From BNWE01 sp964369545 (GTDB lineage Bacteria > Pseudomonadota > Alphaproteobacteria > UBA3830), in the NCBI GenBank assembly GCA_964369545.1, contig CAYJFA010000004.1:70098-134097 (forward strand): a stretch of 64,000 bases of DNA. The letters run 5' to 3'. This document shows positions 26,321-35,227 of this stretch, piece after piece. Position numbers and translations under genes: made by a program. Within the stretch, counting starts at the first letter, position 1. Each line of letters opens with the position of its first letter. The notes under the pieces were generated by a model. The model worked only from the letters and a program-made list of their open reading frames with translations, was not told the origin of the DNA and did no database searches.

Positions 26321-27295
26321 ATGTCAGAAACATCAATTAATTTTTTATGCTATCTAATTGCTGTGGTTAGTTACATATTTGCAATGCCTTATGCAAAAGT
26401 TTTAACTGTTAGATTTATTGGTGAATTTAGGATGTTAAAAAGGATTAAAAGAATATCTAACCAAGATACAGGCGGATATGATTCTGCATCAGAGAGTGCA
26501 GAAAATATTGGATTAAGTAAAAAAGGTCCTACTTTTGGTACTAATAGTATTTTTAATTATATTGCAGAAAGAAATGCTGGATTAATAGACGCTATGAAAG
26601 CTCTATTATTAAAAGCTGGAATGCGTCAAGAGAATTCTCTTGAAGAATTTATGAAATCAAAATTTATTGCTGGTATTGCGATATTTTTTATACTCTTTTT
26701 AATCCTTACAACTAATGATTACGATATTCCATTTATGGCATCTTTGTTTATCTCACTTATTGTTGCTGTTTTTGGAGGTCATAAACTTACTAATATGAAC
26801 CTTGAAATGCTAGCGAATAAAAGGATGGAAGCAATAGAAAATGGTGTTCCAGATTTGATCGATCTCATGGTTATTTGTACTGAATCGGGACTGGATCTAA
26901 ATAGATCTATTAGAAGAATAGCAAGAGAAATGAGAACATCCAACCCTATATTGGCGGATGAGTTAAGCTTGACTTCCATAGAGCTTGAAATGATTCCGGA
27001 TCACAAACAGGTATTTACCAATCTAGAAAATAGAACTGATTGTTTGCAAATTAAAACATTATCAAAAACTCTTAGTCAATCTATAGAATATGGATCTTCA
27101 TTAGCGGTTTCTTTAAGAGATCTTGCAGTGGAATCTCGTCAAAAAAGAATGTTGGAGGCAGAAGCGAGAGCAGCTCAGGCGCCGACATTGCTAACATTAC
27201 CAATGATGTTTTTCATTATGCCATGTTTATTTATAGTTATGTTAGGTCCTGTTATCGTTGGAATGATTCGTTCTTTTTCAGGCGGTGGTTCTTAA
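26321..27295 (+). CDS. tadC: Tad pilus inner-membrane platform protein TadC
   Basis: The second T2SSF-type platform subunit, 324 residues, has helices near residues 5-25, 115-155 and 285-315. The conserved cytoplasmic part includes IENGVPDLIDLMVICTESGL and LSQSIEYGSSLAVSLRDLA. The start follows the tadB stop by four bases. It is the last gene of the Tad operon; no TPR protein (TadD), pseudopilins (TadE/F) or TadG follow. A 7-bp inverted repeat (TTCAGGC/GCCTGAA) brackets the stop codon and may act in mRNA 3'-end formation. Confidence 0.92.
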   Translation: MSETSINFLCYLIAVVSYIFAMPYAKVLTVRFIGEFRMLKRIKRISNQDTGGYDSASESAENIGLSKKGPTFGTNSIFNYIAERNAGLIDAMKALLLKAGMRQENSLEEFMKSKFIAGIAIFFILFLILTTNDYDIPFMASLFISLIVAVFGGHKLTNMNLEMLANKRMEAIENGVPDLIDLMVICTESGLDLNRSIRRIAREMRTSNPILADELSLTSIELEMIPDHKQVFTNLENRTDCLQIKTLSKTLSQSIEYGSSLAVSLRDLAVESRQKRMLEAEARAAQAPTLLTLPMMFFIMPCLFIVMLGPVIVGMIRSFSGGGS

Positions 27296-27312
27296 GACTT
27301 AGTTTGCCTGAA
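27277..27312 (+). terminator. Weak hairpin around the tadC stop codon
   Basis: TTCAGGC pairs with GCCTGAA across a 22-base loop containing the tadC stop; AGTTTTG follows. It is a possible transcript end for the Tad operon, but the long loop and short T run make it weak. Confidence 0.25.
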
Positions 27313-27580
27313 AGTTTTGAGTTTCAATTTATTTCATCGGAATCATCTCTCACATCTGCTTAGTTAGAAGCGGATTAGCCAATAATATCTTTAAAACAAA
27401 ATAGATTCTCTTTTAGCAATAGCATTTTTCTCATACAAGCAGTCATAGCAAGCATTTTTCTTTTTCCTTATTCTTGAGTAAAATATTTTTCATGCAAACA
27501 ACTGCTAAGTAGTTGCTGCAGGATTTTAAATTTTATAATAAGATTTGATACTAATTAATTATACTGAGTGAAAAAAAATT

Positions 27581-28381
27581 ATGAGACAATTTGGAATATG
27601 TTTGGAAGCTATAGATTTTATAAAAAATCCAGATTTGGTGGATCAGATTTTAGAAGTTACTCGTGAAGATATTTTTGACTTTGTGCAGGTGAATTTAATG
27701 ACGTTACCCGAATTGTATGATGATATTTATGTAATTACGAAAGAAAAGATGAAAAGAATCAGAACAGTAATCCATGCTTCTTTCTATCTTCCTCCGGAAT
27801 ATCAAGGTATCGATACTGGGAACAAAGATGCATTCGAAAACAATTTTCAGTACTTGAAAACATCTCAAAAATTCGCGGATTTGCTTAATGCAGATATTAT
27901 TATAGTACATCCAGGTATAGGAGGCGGCGAAGAACACCTAAACGAAACCATTTGCCAACTTCAAAAGATGAACGATCCGAGGATTGCAATTGAAAATTTG
28001 CCACATAATCCTCGTGGATTCCAGATCCATGGGTCTTTTTTCGAAAATATCAAAAGAATTATCGAAGAAACGAATTGTAAGTTCTGCTTCGATTTTGCTC
28101 ATGCAGTATGTGCCGCGAATTCTTTGAAAAGAAATATCTACGACGATTTTGAAGAATATAATGCTTTTAATCCCGATCTTTATCATTTATCGGATGGAAA
28201 TTCTTTGGCAATATTTGATGAGCATCTTCATTTGGGATTAGGAAATTACGATATAAAAAAATTTCTTAAAAATTTTACGAACGAAAATTCGATGATTGTT
28301 TTAGAAACGAGGAAATCTGTGCCAAAAATAGATTATTGGATAAAAGACATGGAGTATATTAAAAATTTGAAACTAACGTAA
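27581..28381 (+). CDS. Endonuclease IV/xylose-isomerase-like TIM-barrel protein
   Basis: The 266-residue protein resembles the AP-endonuclease-2 / sugar-isomerase TIM-barrel superfamily. Metal-site-like segments occur in barrel order: VIHASFYLPP, IIIVHPGIGGGEE, IAIENLPHNP, CKFCFDFAHAVCA, LYHLSDGNS, and FDEHLHLGLGNYD. This is the His/Glu/Asp pattern that binds two or three metal ions in endonuclease IV. The overall match to true endonuclease IV is weak, so it may act on DNA or on a small sugar-like substrate. There is no signal peptide. It stands alone in an accessory stretch after the Tad locus. Confidence 0.65.
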   Translation: MRQFGICLEAIDFIKNPDLVDQILEVTREDIFDFVQVNLMTLPELYDDIYVITKEKMKRIRTVIHASFYLPPEYQGIDTGNKDAFENNFQYLKTSQKFADLLNADIIIVHPGIGGGEEHLNETICQLQKMNDPRIAIENLPHNPRGFQIHGSFFENIKRIIEETNCKFCFDFAHAVCAANSLKRNIYDDFEEYNAFNPDLYHLSDGNSLAIFDEHLHLGLGNYDIKKFLKNFTNENSMIVLETRKSVPKIDYWIKDMEYIKNLKLT

Positions 28382-28485
28382 ATAAGTTTAGAACATATCG
28401 GACTTTTGTTCTATTTATTATTATACCAATTTTTCAAGTTCAGGCAGAAAATGTGCATTGTGTAACATTTATATAGAGACTATTT

Positions 28486-29438
28486 ATGAATAAAATCGAA
28501 GTTGTTCCTTATGATCCCAGTTGGTCAGAAATGTTCGAAGCAGAAAAAAATGTTGCTTTGAAGGCATTAGGTGGAAATTGCGAGGCGATTTATCATATCG
28601 GGTCAACGTCTGTTCCAGGGCTTATAGCTAAACCGAAAATTGATATTATAGCAGTAGTTAAAGATAGGAAAAGAGCAATATATGATCTGGAGAAAGCAGG
28701 ATATTTACACAAAGGAGAGTGGAATATTCCTTTAAAGTGTGGTTTTACTAAACGCGGTATTAGAGAAGTAAATCTCCATGTGTTTTTCGATAAAAATCAT
28801 CCAGAAATTGAGCTGAATCTTAAATTTCGAGATTTTTTGAGAAGCAATTCTGATGTTCGTGATGAATACGCCGCAATCAAAGCACAAATTTTGCAGGATG
28901 AAGCATCTCAGCAAAAAGCCGGAAAAGTGTCGATTCCCATTTATACGATTCGAAAAAGAAAATTCATCGATGGCATTATTCAAAAAATCGGATTTAACTG
29001 TCTACGGATTTTGAAAAGTACAACAGATGAAGAATGGGCTTCTGTGAAAAACTTCCGTCAGAAATATTTTTTCGATGATCAAAAAATTCAAGATCCATAT
29101 ACTTGGACTTTTAACCACAAAGATCACGAACATTTTATTTTATATCGAGGTGTAGAGATTATCGGATATGCTCATATTCAGCTTTGGCCTGAATCAAGAA
29201 CGGCACTACGTATTATCGTACTTATAGAAAAAAATCGGAATTTTGGATATGGTTCACAGTTTTTATCTATTATCGAAAAATGGATGAAAGTTCATGAATA
29301 TAAAAGCCTTCATGTTGAATCGTCGAAAGAAGTATTGAATTTTACAAAAAACATGGATACATAGAAATGCCATATAATGATCCAGATAGGTACCCAATGG
29401 ATCCAGAAGGTATAGAAATTGGGAAAATATTATGCTGA
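28486..29438 (+). pseudogene. GrpB-family / GNAT acetyltransferase fusion, frameshifted near the C-terminus
   Basis: Residues 1 to about 165 match the GrpB (UPF0157, nucleotidyltransferase-like) family, with VVPYDPSWSEMFEAEK and IYHIGSTSVPGLIAKPKIDI. Residues about 170-290 form a GNAT N-acetyltransferase domain with IIVLIEKNRNFGYGSQFLSI. The frame as it stands ends at a TAG at 29364 after NFTKNMDT. If the T4 run at 29340-29343 had one more T, the frame would continue NFYKKHGYIEMPYNDPD and end at the TGA at 29438, exactly how GNAT domains finish. I therefore read a one-base deletion, or a sequencing error. Loss of the last GNAT strand would probably hurt acetyl transfer but leave GrpB intact. 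Substrates are unknown. Confidence 0.78.
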
Positions 29439-29527
29439 ACCTTCGATTATCTTGCGAATCATAAATATCTCATTCCAATGCTTGGACAATGGCGTTTGGA
29501 AGAATGCAGAAATTTTCTGCGATTTTA
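29439..29527 (+). pseudogene. Possible remnant of a second GNAT N-terminus
   Basis: In frame just after the restored end of the preceding gene, this short stretch reads DYLANHKYLIPMLGQWRLEE, then stops. It resembles the opening of small GNAT acetyltransferases (a motif like L-x-x-H-x-x-x-I-P-x-L-x-x-W). There is no start codon or domain after it, so it is at most a relic. Confidence 0.25.
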
Positions 29528-29538
29528 GGAGGCACCAC

Positions 29539-29883
29539 ATGAAATTTCCATTTGATAATGCAGTTTTGAAAAATGCTTTCGGAATAGATATAGTAGAATA
29601 TTCCACAGATAATAGTATGTTTCCGCTTGATTGTGCGATTTCTAAATTTCGTGATGGAAAATATCCTTGGAAAATCAATCATAATTTTCATGAGATGTTT
29701 TTCGTTTTAGATGGCACGTGTTTCATTGAATTCGAAGATGAATTGGTGCACCTAAAAAAGCAGGATGTTTATATCATTGAACCAGGAAGAAAGCATTGTA
29801 GTAGAGCAAAATATGCAGATATTTTAATCTCATGCACTCCGCCGTTCGATATTAAAAATGTAGAATTTATAGAATATTTATAG
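29539..29883 (+). CDS. Small cupin-domain protein
   Basis: The ATG chosen follows a perfect AGGAGG by six bases, giving 114 residues; an upstream in-frame GTG or ATG would add a stretch without family resemblance. The protein is a single cupin barrel. Motif one is INHNFHEMFFVLDGTCFIEF, with His and Glu spaced as in metal-binding cupins, and motif two is YIIEPGRKHCS. Such small cupins occur as sugar-binding, isomerase or regulatory proteins, and no specific reaction can be assigned. It ends the accessory stretch before recO. Confidence 0.72.
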   Translation: MKFPFDNAVLKNAFGIDIVEYSTDNSMFPLDCAISKFRDGKYPWKINHNFHEMFFVLDGTCFIEFEDELVHLKKQDVYIIEPGRKHCSRAKYADILISCTPPFDIKNVEFIEYL

Positions 29884-29979
29884 AATAATGTGTTTGTGAG
29901 CAAATGCATGAATTCTTTTTTGTAATCTAAATAATAAGTCCATATATTTGTGTACTATCAATATTTACTCATAATAATA

Positions 29980-29988
29980 TGGTATAAT
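29980..29988 (+). promoter_or_regulatory. Extended -10 promoter candidate for recO
   Basis: TGGTATAAT is a perfect sigma-70 -10 hexamer with the TGn extension, about 30 bases before the recO start. No good -35 hexamer is present, which extended -10 promoters can lack. Confidence 0.4.
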
Positions 29989-30016
29989 TTTTTGTTAATA
30001 AATTCGGTCGTATATC

Positions 30017-30727
30017 ATGGAATGGCGTGACAACAGTATTGTTTTATCCGTAAAACCATTTTCGGAAAATTCCAGAATTGTAATAATTTTTAATGCGACA
30101 GTTGGAAAAACATCTGGTCTTGTTCGTGGCACAAAAAGTTCGATTCAAATTGGAGATATAAATGATGTTATTTGGAGAGGGCGCACATCTGAGCATCTAG
30201 GTTCATTTTCAATGGAAAATGTTTTCTCTTCATTTCAATACACATTTAATAATCCAGAAAAAATTTTTGCTATAGAAAGCGCCTGCACATTGTGCGTAAA
30301 TTGTATGCCTGATCGCGTTACACATCCAAAATTATTTGAATCGATGAAATCACTTTTACTATCTACCACACAAAAACATTTCAACGAATGGATTATGGAC
30401 TATGTTTGGTTTGAGATGTGCTTGTTATCGGAAATTGGAATGGGACTGGATCTGGGAAAATGTGCAGTAACTGGCAGAAGTGAAGGTCTTTGCTATGTAT
30501 CTCCGAAAACCGGATGTGCTGTTACAAACGAAGCAGCTGGACAATACAAAGAAAGGTTGTTCCCTTTGCCGAAAATTATGATAACAGAGGATAAATCGTA
30601 TACTAAACAGGATGTTTTTTATGCTTTAGATATTACTGGACATTTTTTAAACATGTATTTTTATGGTATAAACGGAAAGGCGCTGCCGTTGTCCAGAAGT
30701 TATATGCTGGATGCAATATGTGGATAA
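30017..30727 (+). CDS. recO: DNA repair protein RecO
   Basis: RecO binds single-stranded DNA and, with RecR, loads RecA at gaps. The 236-residue protein begins MEWRDNSIVLSVKPFSENSR, the alphaproteobacterial form of the RecO OB fold. It continues with LVRGTKSSIQIGDIN and has a helical C-terminal half with a Cys pair region (KCAVTGRSEGLCYVSPKTGC). Length is normal. It starts a run of genes on this strand, with pntAA about 30 bases downstream. Confidence 0.9.
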   Translation: MEWRDNSIVLSVKPFSENSRIVIIFNATVGKTSGLVRGTKSSIQIGDINDVIWRGRTSEHLGSFSMENVFSSFQYTFNNPEKIFAIESACTLCVNCMPDRVTHPKLFESMKSLLLSTTQKHFNEWIMDYVWFEMCLLSEIGMGLDLGKCAVTGRSEGLCYVSPKTGCAVTNEAAGQYKERLFPLPKIMITEDKSYTKQDVFYALDITGHFLNMYFYGINGKALPLSRSYMLDAICG

Positions 30728-30760
30728 AAAACTATAATATAAAGTTGAAATGGATTTGAT

Positions 30761-31942
30761 ATGAAAATTAGCACATTAATTGATGAAAAAGAGAAGCGTG
30801 TTGCGATAGTTCCAGAGACAGTAAAAAAATACATTAAATTAGGAATTGACGTTGTATTGCCAAAAAATTCCGGAATAAGCGCTGGTTTCAGTGATGAGGA
30901 ATATATCACCGCGGGAGCGAAAGTTGAAAATAAATCTTTTATCAATAATGCTGATATTTATGTATGTGTTAAGCCATCTTTTTCTACAACAAAAAAAATA
31001 AATTTAAAGCCAGGTTCTCGTTTGATTGCTATTTTATCTCCATTTCAAAATAAAACAATTTTAGAAAAGATGAAATCTGAAGGAATTTATTTGCATGCGT
31101 TAGAATTAATTCCTCGAATTACTAGAGCACAATCGATGGATGTTCTTTCTTCTCAAGCGAATATAGTTGGATATCGTGCTGTTTTAGAAACTTTGGCGGT
31201 TTATGGTCGTGTTGTTCCTTTAATGATGACGGCTGCTGGCACTATTCGTCCAGCAAAGGTTTTGATTATTGGAGCTGGAGTTGCTGGATTGCAAGCAATT
31301 GCTACAGCAAAAAGAATGGGAGCCGTGGTTTCCGCGTTTGACGTTCGGGGTGCTGCAAAAGAGCAGGTGGAAAGTCTTGGTGCAACGTTCATATCTGTTG
31401 AAAGCTCCGACAGCGGCGAGGCGACAGGCGGATATGCAAGAGAGATGAGTGATGAATATAAAAAGTTTCAGGCGGAAAAGCTATCTCAGGCTATTGCAAA
31501 ATCTGATATCGTAATTACTACTGCGCAAATTCCTGGGAAGCCAGCACCGATGTTAATAACAAAGGAAATGACTGAGTCCATGTCACATGGATCCGTAATT
31601 GTGGATATTGCTACCGATACAGGCGGAAATTGTGAATTGTCCAAAAAAGATAAAGTTGTGGAATTAGAAAATGTTACCATCATAGGTGACTCTAATCTTG
31701 CCGCAAAAGTTTCTTATGATTCCAGTCAACTTTTTGCAAGAAATGTTTTTAATTTTATAGAATTGATGATAAAAGACGGAAAAATTGATACATCTGACGA
31801 AATAGTTCAGGCCACGATTGTTGGATTTTCTGCAGAAAAAAAGGCATCAAAAACAAAGAATTTAATTTCTGATCATAAAATTGCTGATACAGAAAAGGAG
31901 GCTGGATCCAAAAGTATCTGCAGAAAAAAAGGCGAAAGCTGA
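30761..31942 (+). CDS. pntAA: NAD(P) transhydrogenase subunit alpha part 1 (PntAA)
   Basis: PntAA is the soluble NAD(H)-binding part of proton-pumping transhydrogenase, which makes NADPH from NADH. The 393-residue protein has both lobes of the alanine-dehydrogenase/PNT fold: KEKRVAIVPETVKKYIKLGI, QSMDVLSSQANIVGYRAVLE, the Rossmann motif VLIIGAGVAGLQAIATAKRM, and FDVRGAAKEQVESLGATF. The tail after residue 355 is Lys-rich and lacks membrane helices, as in the split alphaproteobacterial type. The partners pntAB and pntB normally follow at once but do not here; pmbA overlaps its stop by one base. Function depends on those genes being elsewhere. Confidence 0.92.
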   Translation: MKISTLIDEKEKRVAIVPETVKKYIKLGIDVVLPKNSGISAGFSDEEYITAGAKVENKSFINNADIYVCVKPSFSTTKKINLKPGSRLIAILSPFQNKTILEKMKSEGIYLHALELIPRITRAQSMDVLSSQANIVGYRAVLETLAVYGRVVPLMMTAAGTIRPAKVLIIGAGVAGLQAIATAKRMGAVVSAFDVRGAAKEQVESLGATFISVESSDSGEATGGYAREMSDEYKKFQAEKLSQAIAKSDIVITTAQIPGKPAPMLITKEMTESMSHGSVIVDIATDTGGNCELSKKDKVVELENVTIIGDSNLAAKVSYDSSQLFARNVFNFIELMIKDGKIDTSDEIVQATIVGFSAEKKASKTKNLISDHKIADTEKEAGSKSICRKKGES

Positions 31943-33255
31943 TGAATAATATTGCGCATGATCTTATTAGAAATGCTAAGAATTTGGGTGCGGATCATGT
32001 TGATATAATGTTATCTGAGACCAAAACACTTACAGCAAGCACGCGATTTGCAAAAGTTGAAAAGGTTATTAAGGCAAACGTAATGTCAGCTGATGTCAGA
32101 GTGTTTTGTGGAAAATGCAGTGCATGTGTTTCGACTAATAATATTGAAGATCTGAAAAACTCTTCTTTCATTGAAAAAGTTATTTCTTCCGCAAAAAATT
32201 CTCCTGAAGAATTAATGAAATCGCGCCCAGAATTTCATGAATTGTGCAAAAATTTTAAGAAAATGGATATTTGTGATAATTCCGTTATTACTCCTGAGCC
32301 ACTTACAGAAGCGGCACAAAAGTGCGAAAGTATCGCATTGCAAGTAAGGGGTATAACTAATTCAGAGGGAGCAGAGGCGGCACATGCTTATGCGAAAACT
32401 ACTTTTATAAGAGATGATGGATTTTTTGGAGAATATGAAAAAACCAGCAATGTGCTTTCTGTCGTGACATTGGCAGAAAAAAATGGATGTCTTGAACGAG
32501 GATATGCATTTTCTGAGGCAGTATATTACGATGACCTCAAAGATATTGAAGCAATCGCAAAAGAAGCGGCGAATAAAACCATCAAAAAACTTGGTGCACG
32601 AAAAGTTCCATCTTGTAAAGCGCGTGTCGTTTTCGAGAAAAATGTATCCCGGCAATTGCTAAAAAGCATTTTGGATGCGATTAATGGAGCGATAATAGCA
32701 AAGGGTATTAGTTTTTTAAAAGACAAATTATCAAAGAAAATTTTTAGTGATAGTATTAATATTACTGATCGTTATGCTATCAATCGCGGATTAAGATCTC
32801 GGCCATTTGATGCGGATGGTTTGGAATGCATGGATAACAATATCTTGAATAATGGAGTGTTAAGTTCTTTTCTATTAAATACAAAGTTTGCTAATAAATT
32901 AGGCATGAAATCTACCAGAAACGCGTATGGATTAGATGCGATTGTTCCGAACAATATATGTATAGAAAATGGAACAGAATCATTTGAAGATCTTATAAAA
33001 AATATAAAATCAGGCCTATATGTTACGGAGGTTTTAGGGAATGGTTTGAACATTGTTACAGGAAATTACAGCCAAGGTGCGTCTGGATTTTGGATAGAAA
33101 ATGGAGAAATTGCGTATCCTGTTAATGAAATTACGATAGCTGGAAATTTTTTAGATATGTTCGCTAATTGCAGTGTCGCTTCTGATTTAGAACAGGAAAC
33201 GGGAGTTGATGCTCCGACTATTTTTGTAGAAGAAATGATTGTAGGTGGAATGTAG
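31942..33255 (+). CDS. pmbA: TldD/PmbA-family metallopeptidase subunit PmbA (TldE)
   Basis: PmbA forms a heterodimer with TldD that processes or degrades peptides; this subunit lacks the zinc-site HExxxH, as expected, and none is seen. The 437-residue protein has the family course: ADHVDIMLSETKTLTASTRF, RVVFEKNVSRQLLKSILDAI, the GLRSRPFDADGLECMDNNIL block, STRNAYGLDAI and GASGFWIENGEIAYPVNEIT. Length matches PmbA. The partner tldD is not in the window. It overlaps pntAA by one base and is followed directly by dacA. Confidence 0.92.
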   Translation: MNNIAHDLIRNAKNLGADHVDIMLSETKTLTASTRFAKVEKVIKANVMSADVRVFCGKCSACVSTNNIEDLKNSSFIEKVISSAKNSPEELMKSRPEFHELCKNFKKMDICDNSVITPEPLTEAAQKCESIALQVRGITNSEGAEAAHAYAKTTFIRDDGFFGEYEKTSNVLSVVTLAEKNGCLERGYAFSEAVYYDDLKDIEAIAKEAANKTIKKLGARKVPSCKARVVFEKNVSRQLLKSILDAINGAIIAKGISFLKDKLSKKIFSDSINITDRYAINRGLRSRPFDADGLECMDNNILNNGVLSSFLLNTKFANKLGMKSTRNAYGLDAIVPNNICIENGTESFEDLIKNIKSGLYVTEVLGNGLNIVTGNYSQGASGFWIENGEIAYPVNEITIAGNFLDMFANCSVASDLEQETGVDAPTIFVEEMIVGGM

Positions 33256-33257
33256 TG

Positions 33258-34544
33258 ATGAAAATCTTTGGTATACAGTGTTTTAGGAGATGTTTTTTTC
33301 TGTTTTTTATTGTGATATGCATTGTGAATGATTGCGGTGCAGCAAGAAAATCAAAAATTTCACCTAAAAAAACATCTCACTTTATAAAAGAAAAGCAAAC
33401 TGAAAAAATTCCTACCGCAAAGCAAGAAATTTTGATGGATTTTGATACAAGTGAAGTTTTACATTCAAAAGATTCAGAAATTAAATGCTTTCCTTCTTCT
33501 ATGACTAAAGTAATGACGGCATATATGGTTTTTGCAGCATTAAAAGATGGAAGACTGCGATTGGATGACGAGCTTCCTGTTAGTGAAAATGCGCAGCATC
33601 AAGAAGGTTCCAGAAGTTTTTTCAGAGCAGGTACTTTAGCAAAAGTGGAAGATCTGATTCGAAGTGTTATAGTTCACTCGGGGAACGATGCCTGTGTTGT
33701 ACTGGCAGAAAAGTTATCTGGAGATGAAGATGCTTTTGTAAAAGAAATGAATGAAAAAGCAACAGAATTTGGACTAAAAAATACTCATTTTACAAATTCA
33801 ACAGGATTCCCAGATGAAGAACATTATTCATGTTTGTATGATATTGCAATTATTGCAAAACGTATTATTCAAGATTTTCCAGAGTATTATCACTATTTTT
33901 CAGAGAAAACTTTTACTGTAAATGATATCACTCAGCATAATCGTAATACGTTATTGGGAAACTCTTTAAATGTTGATGGTTTGAAAACTGGAAAAGCGGT
34001 TGATCCTTTGAAGAGTGGAGCAAGTCCAGGAGGTTTCGGCATTGTAATTTCAGCTAAAAAGAATGGAAAAAGATTGATAGCGGTAGTCAATGGCTGCAAA
34101 TCTAGTAAAGCCAGAACGCAGGAAGTGAATAAAATATTAGCTATGGGATTCAATGAAATTATTCCAATAAAAATATCTGATAAAGAAAAGCCGATTGGTA
34201 CAGTGTCTGTTGTTTATGGGAAAAGAAATAAGGTAAATTTATATTCTAAAGAGGACATCATTATTCCAATTCCTAAAAAACATAAAAATACACTTGTTGT
34301 AGAGCTAGATGTAAAGGAACCAATAGAAGCTCCCGTTATTCTTGGAGTTAAGCTTGGAAAAATGAGATATAAATATGGAAATTATGTATCTCGAGATTAT
34401 GATTTATTTGCCTCTGAACCAGTTGCTAGAATGAATATATTTGAAAGATGCATTTTCTTTATTAAAGAGTTGTTTGCTGGAAATGTGGCGAACTCTAAAT
34501 TAAATAAGAGTGTAGAAACTCCAATAGGAATAGGTATAAGATAG
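33258..34544 (+). CDS. dacA: D-alanyl-D-alanine carboxypeptidase (DacA/PBP5 type)
   Basis: The enzyme trims the terminal D-Ala from peptidoglycan stem peptides in the periplasm. From the ATG used, it has a signal peptide (residues 1 to about 28) and the three penicillin-binding motifs: S81-x-x-K84 in SSMTKVMTAY, S141-G-N143 in HSGNDAC, and K243-T-G in GLKTGKA. A C-terminal PBP5-like domain (residues about 300-385) and an amphipathic end follow. Length (428) is normal. An in-frame GTG one codon earlier overlaps the pmbA stop. tmk follows after 16 bases. Confidence 0.95.
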   Translation: MKIFGIQCFRRCFFLFFIVICIVNDCGAARKSKISPKKTSHFIKEKQTEKIPTAKQEILMDFDTSEVLHSKDSEIKCFPSSMTKVMTAYMVFAALKDGRLRLDDELPVSENAQHQEGSRSFFRAGTLAKVEDLIRSVIVHSGNDACVVLAEKLSGDEDAFVKEMNEKATEFGLKNTHFTNSTGFPDEEHYSCLYDIAIIAKRIIQDFPEYYHYFSEKTFTVNDITQHNRNTLLGNSLNVDGLKTGKAVDPLKSGASPGGFGIVISAKKNGKRLIAVVNGCKSSKARTQEVNKILAMGFNEIIPIKISDKEKPIGTVSVVYGKRNKVNLYSKEDIIIPIPKKHKNTLVVELDVKEPIEAPVILGVKLGKMRYKYGNYVSRDYDLFASEPVARMNIFERCIFFIKELFAGNVANSKLNKSVETPIGIGIR

Positions 34545-34560
34545 AAAAAATTATTTCTCT

Positions 34561-35187
34561 ATGATAAAAGGAAAATTTATAACATTTGAAGGAGGGGACG
34601 GAGTTGGCAAAACAACTCAAGTACGTCTTTTATCTGAAAAACTTATTGAAACAGGATATAAGGTTCATGTTACCAGAGAACCAGGCGGAGAAGAAGTTGG
34701 AGAAAAAATCCGCAATATTTTAAAATCGTCTTCGATTTTGTCTATGGATCCATTGTGTGAAACATTATTACTTTTTGCCGCTCGTAGAAATCATTTTGTT
34801 AAAATCATATCTCCATTGCTTGATCAGGGATATATTGTAATATGCGATAGATTTTACGATTCGTCGTTGGTATATCAAGGGTTATTCAAACATGTTTCAT
34901 TCGAAGATATAATGACATTAAAGCAAATGGTCATAGGAGATTGGGAGCCTGATTTAACTATTATACTTGATATAAGTCCGGAGTTTTCCATACAAAGATT
35001 ATCTGTTCGCAATTTAATTCGCGATGAGTATGATTCGATGACTCAGGAAAAACATAAGTTAATCCGAGAAGGATTTCAGAAAATTGCAGATATTTTTCCT
35101 TTTAGATCTGTTTTAATTAATGCCAATGGATCTGAGAAAACTGTTTTTTCAAGAATTATTCGCTCTATTGAAAAGATTTTAATATAA
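34561..35187 (+). CDS. tmk: Thymidylate kinase
   Basis: Tmk phosphorylates dTMP to dTDP. The 208-residue protein shows the P-loop FEGGDGVGKTTQ near residue 9, the DRX-type substrate motif VICDRFYDSSLVYQG, the REPGGEEVGEKIRN segment and the LIRDEYDSM lid. Length is typical. The usual next gene, holB, is absent; map follows instead. No strong ribosome binding site is visible, which suggests coupling to dacA. Confidence 0.95.
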   Translation: MIKGKFITFEGGDGVGKTTQVRLLSEKLIETGYKVHVTREPGGEEVGEKIRNILKSSSILSMDPLCETLLLFAARRNHFVKIISPLLDQGYIVICDRFYDSSLVYQGLFKHVSFEDIMTLKQMVIGDWEPDLTIILDISPEFSIQRLSVRNLIRDEYDSMTQEKHKLIREGFQKIADIFPFRSVLINANGSEKTVFSRIIRSIEKILI

Positions 35188-35227
35188 TATTTATATCATA
35201 TAATAAAATAGAATACGGAGAGTATTT

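Noticed and set aside
27296..27580. A hidden flp pilin gene after tadC
   Set aside because: Both strands were read and no short frame with a prepilin leader was found.
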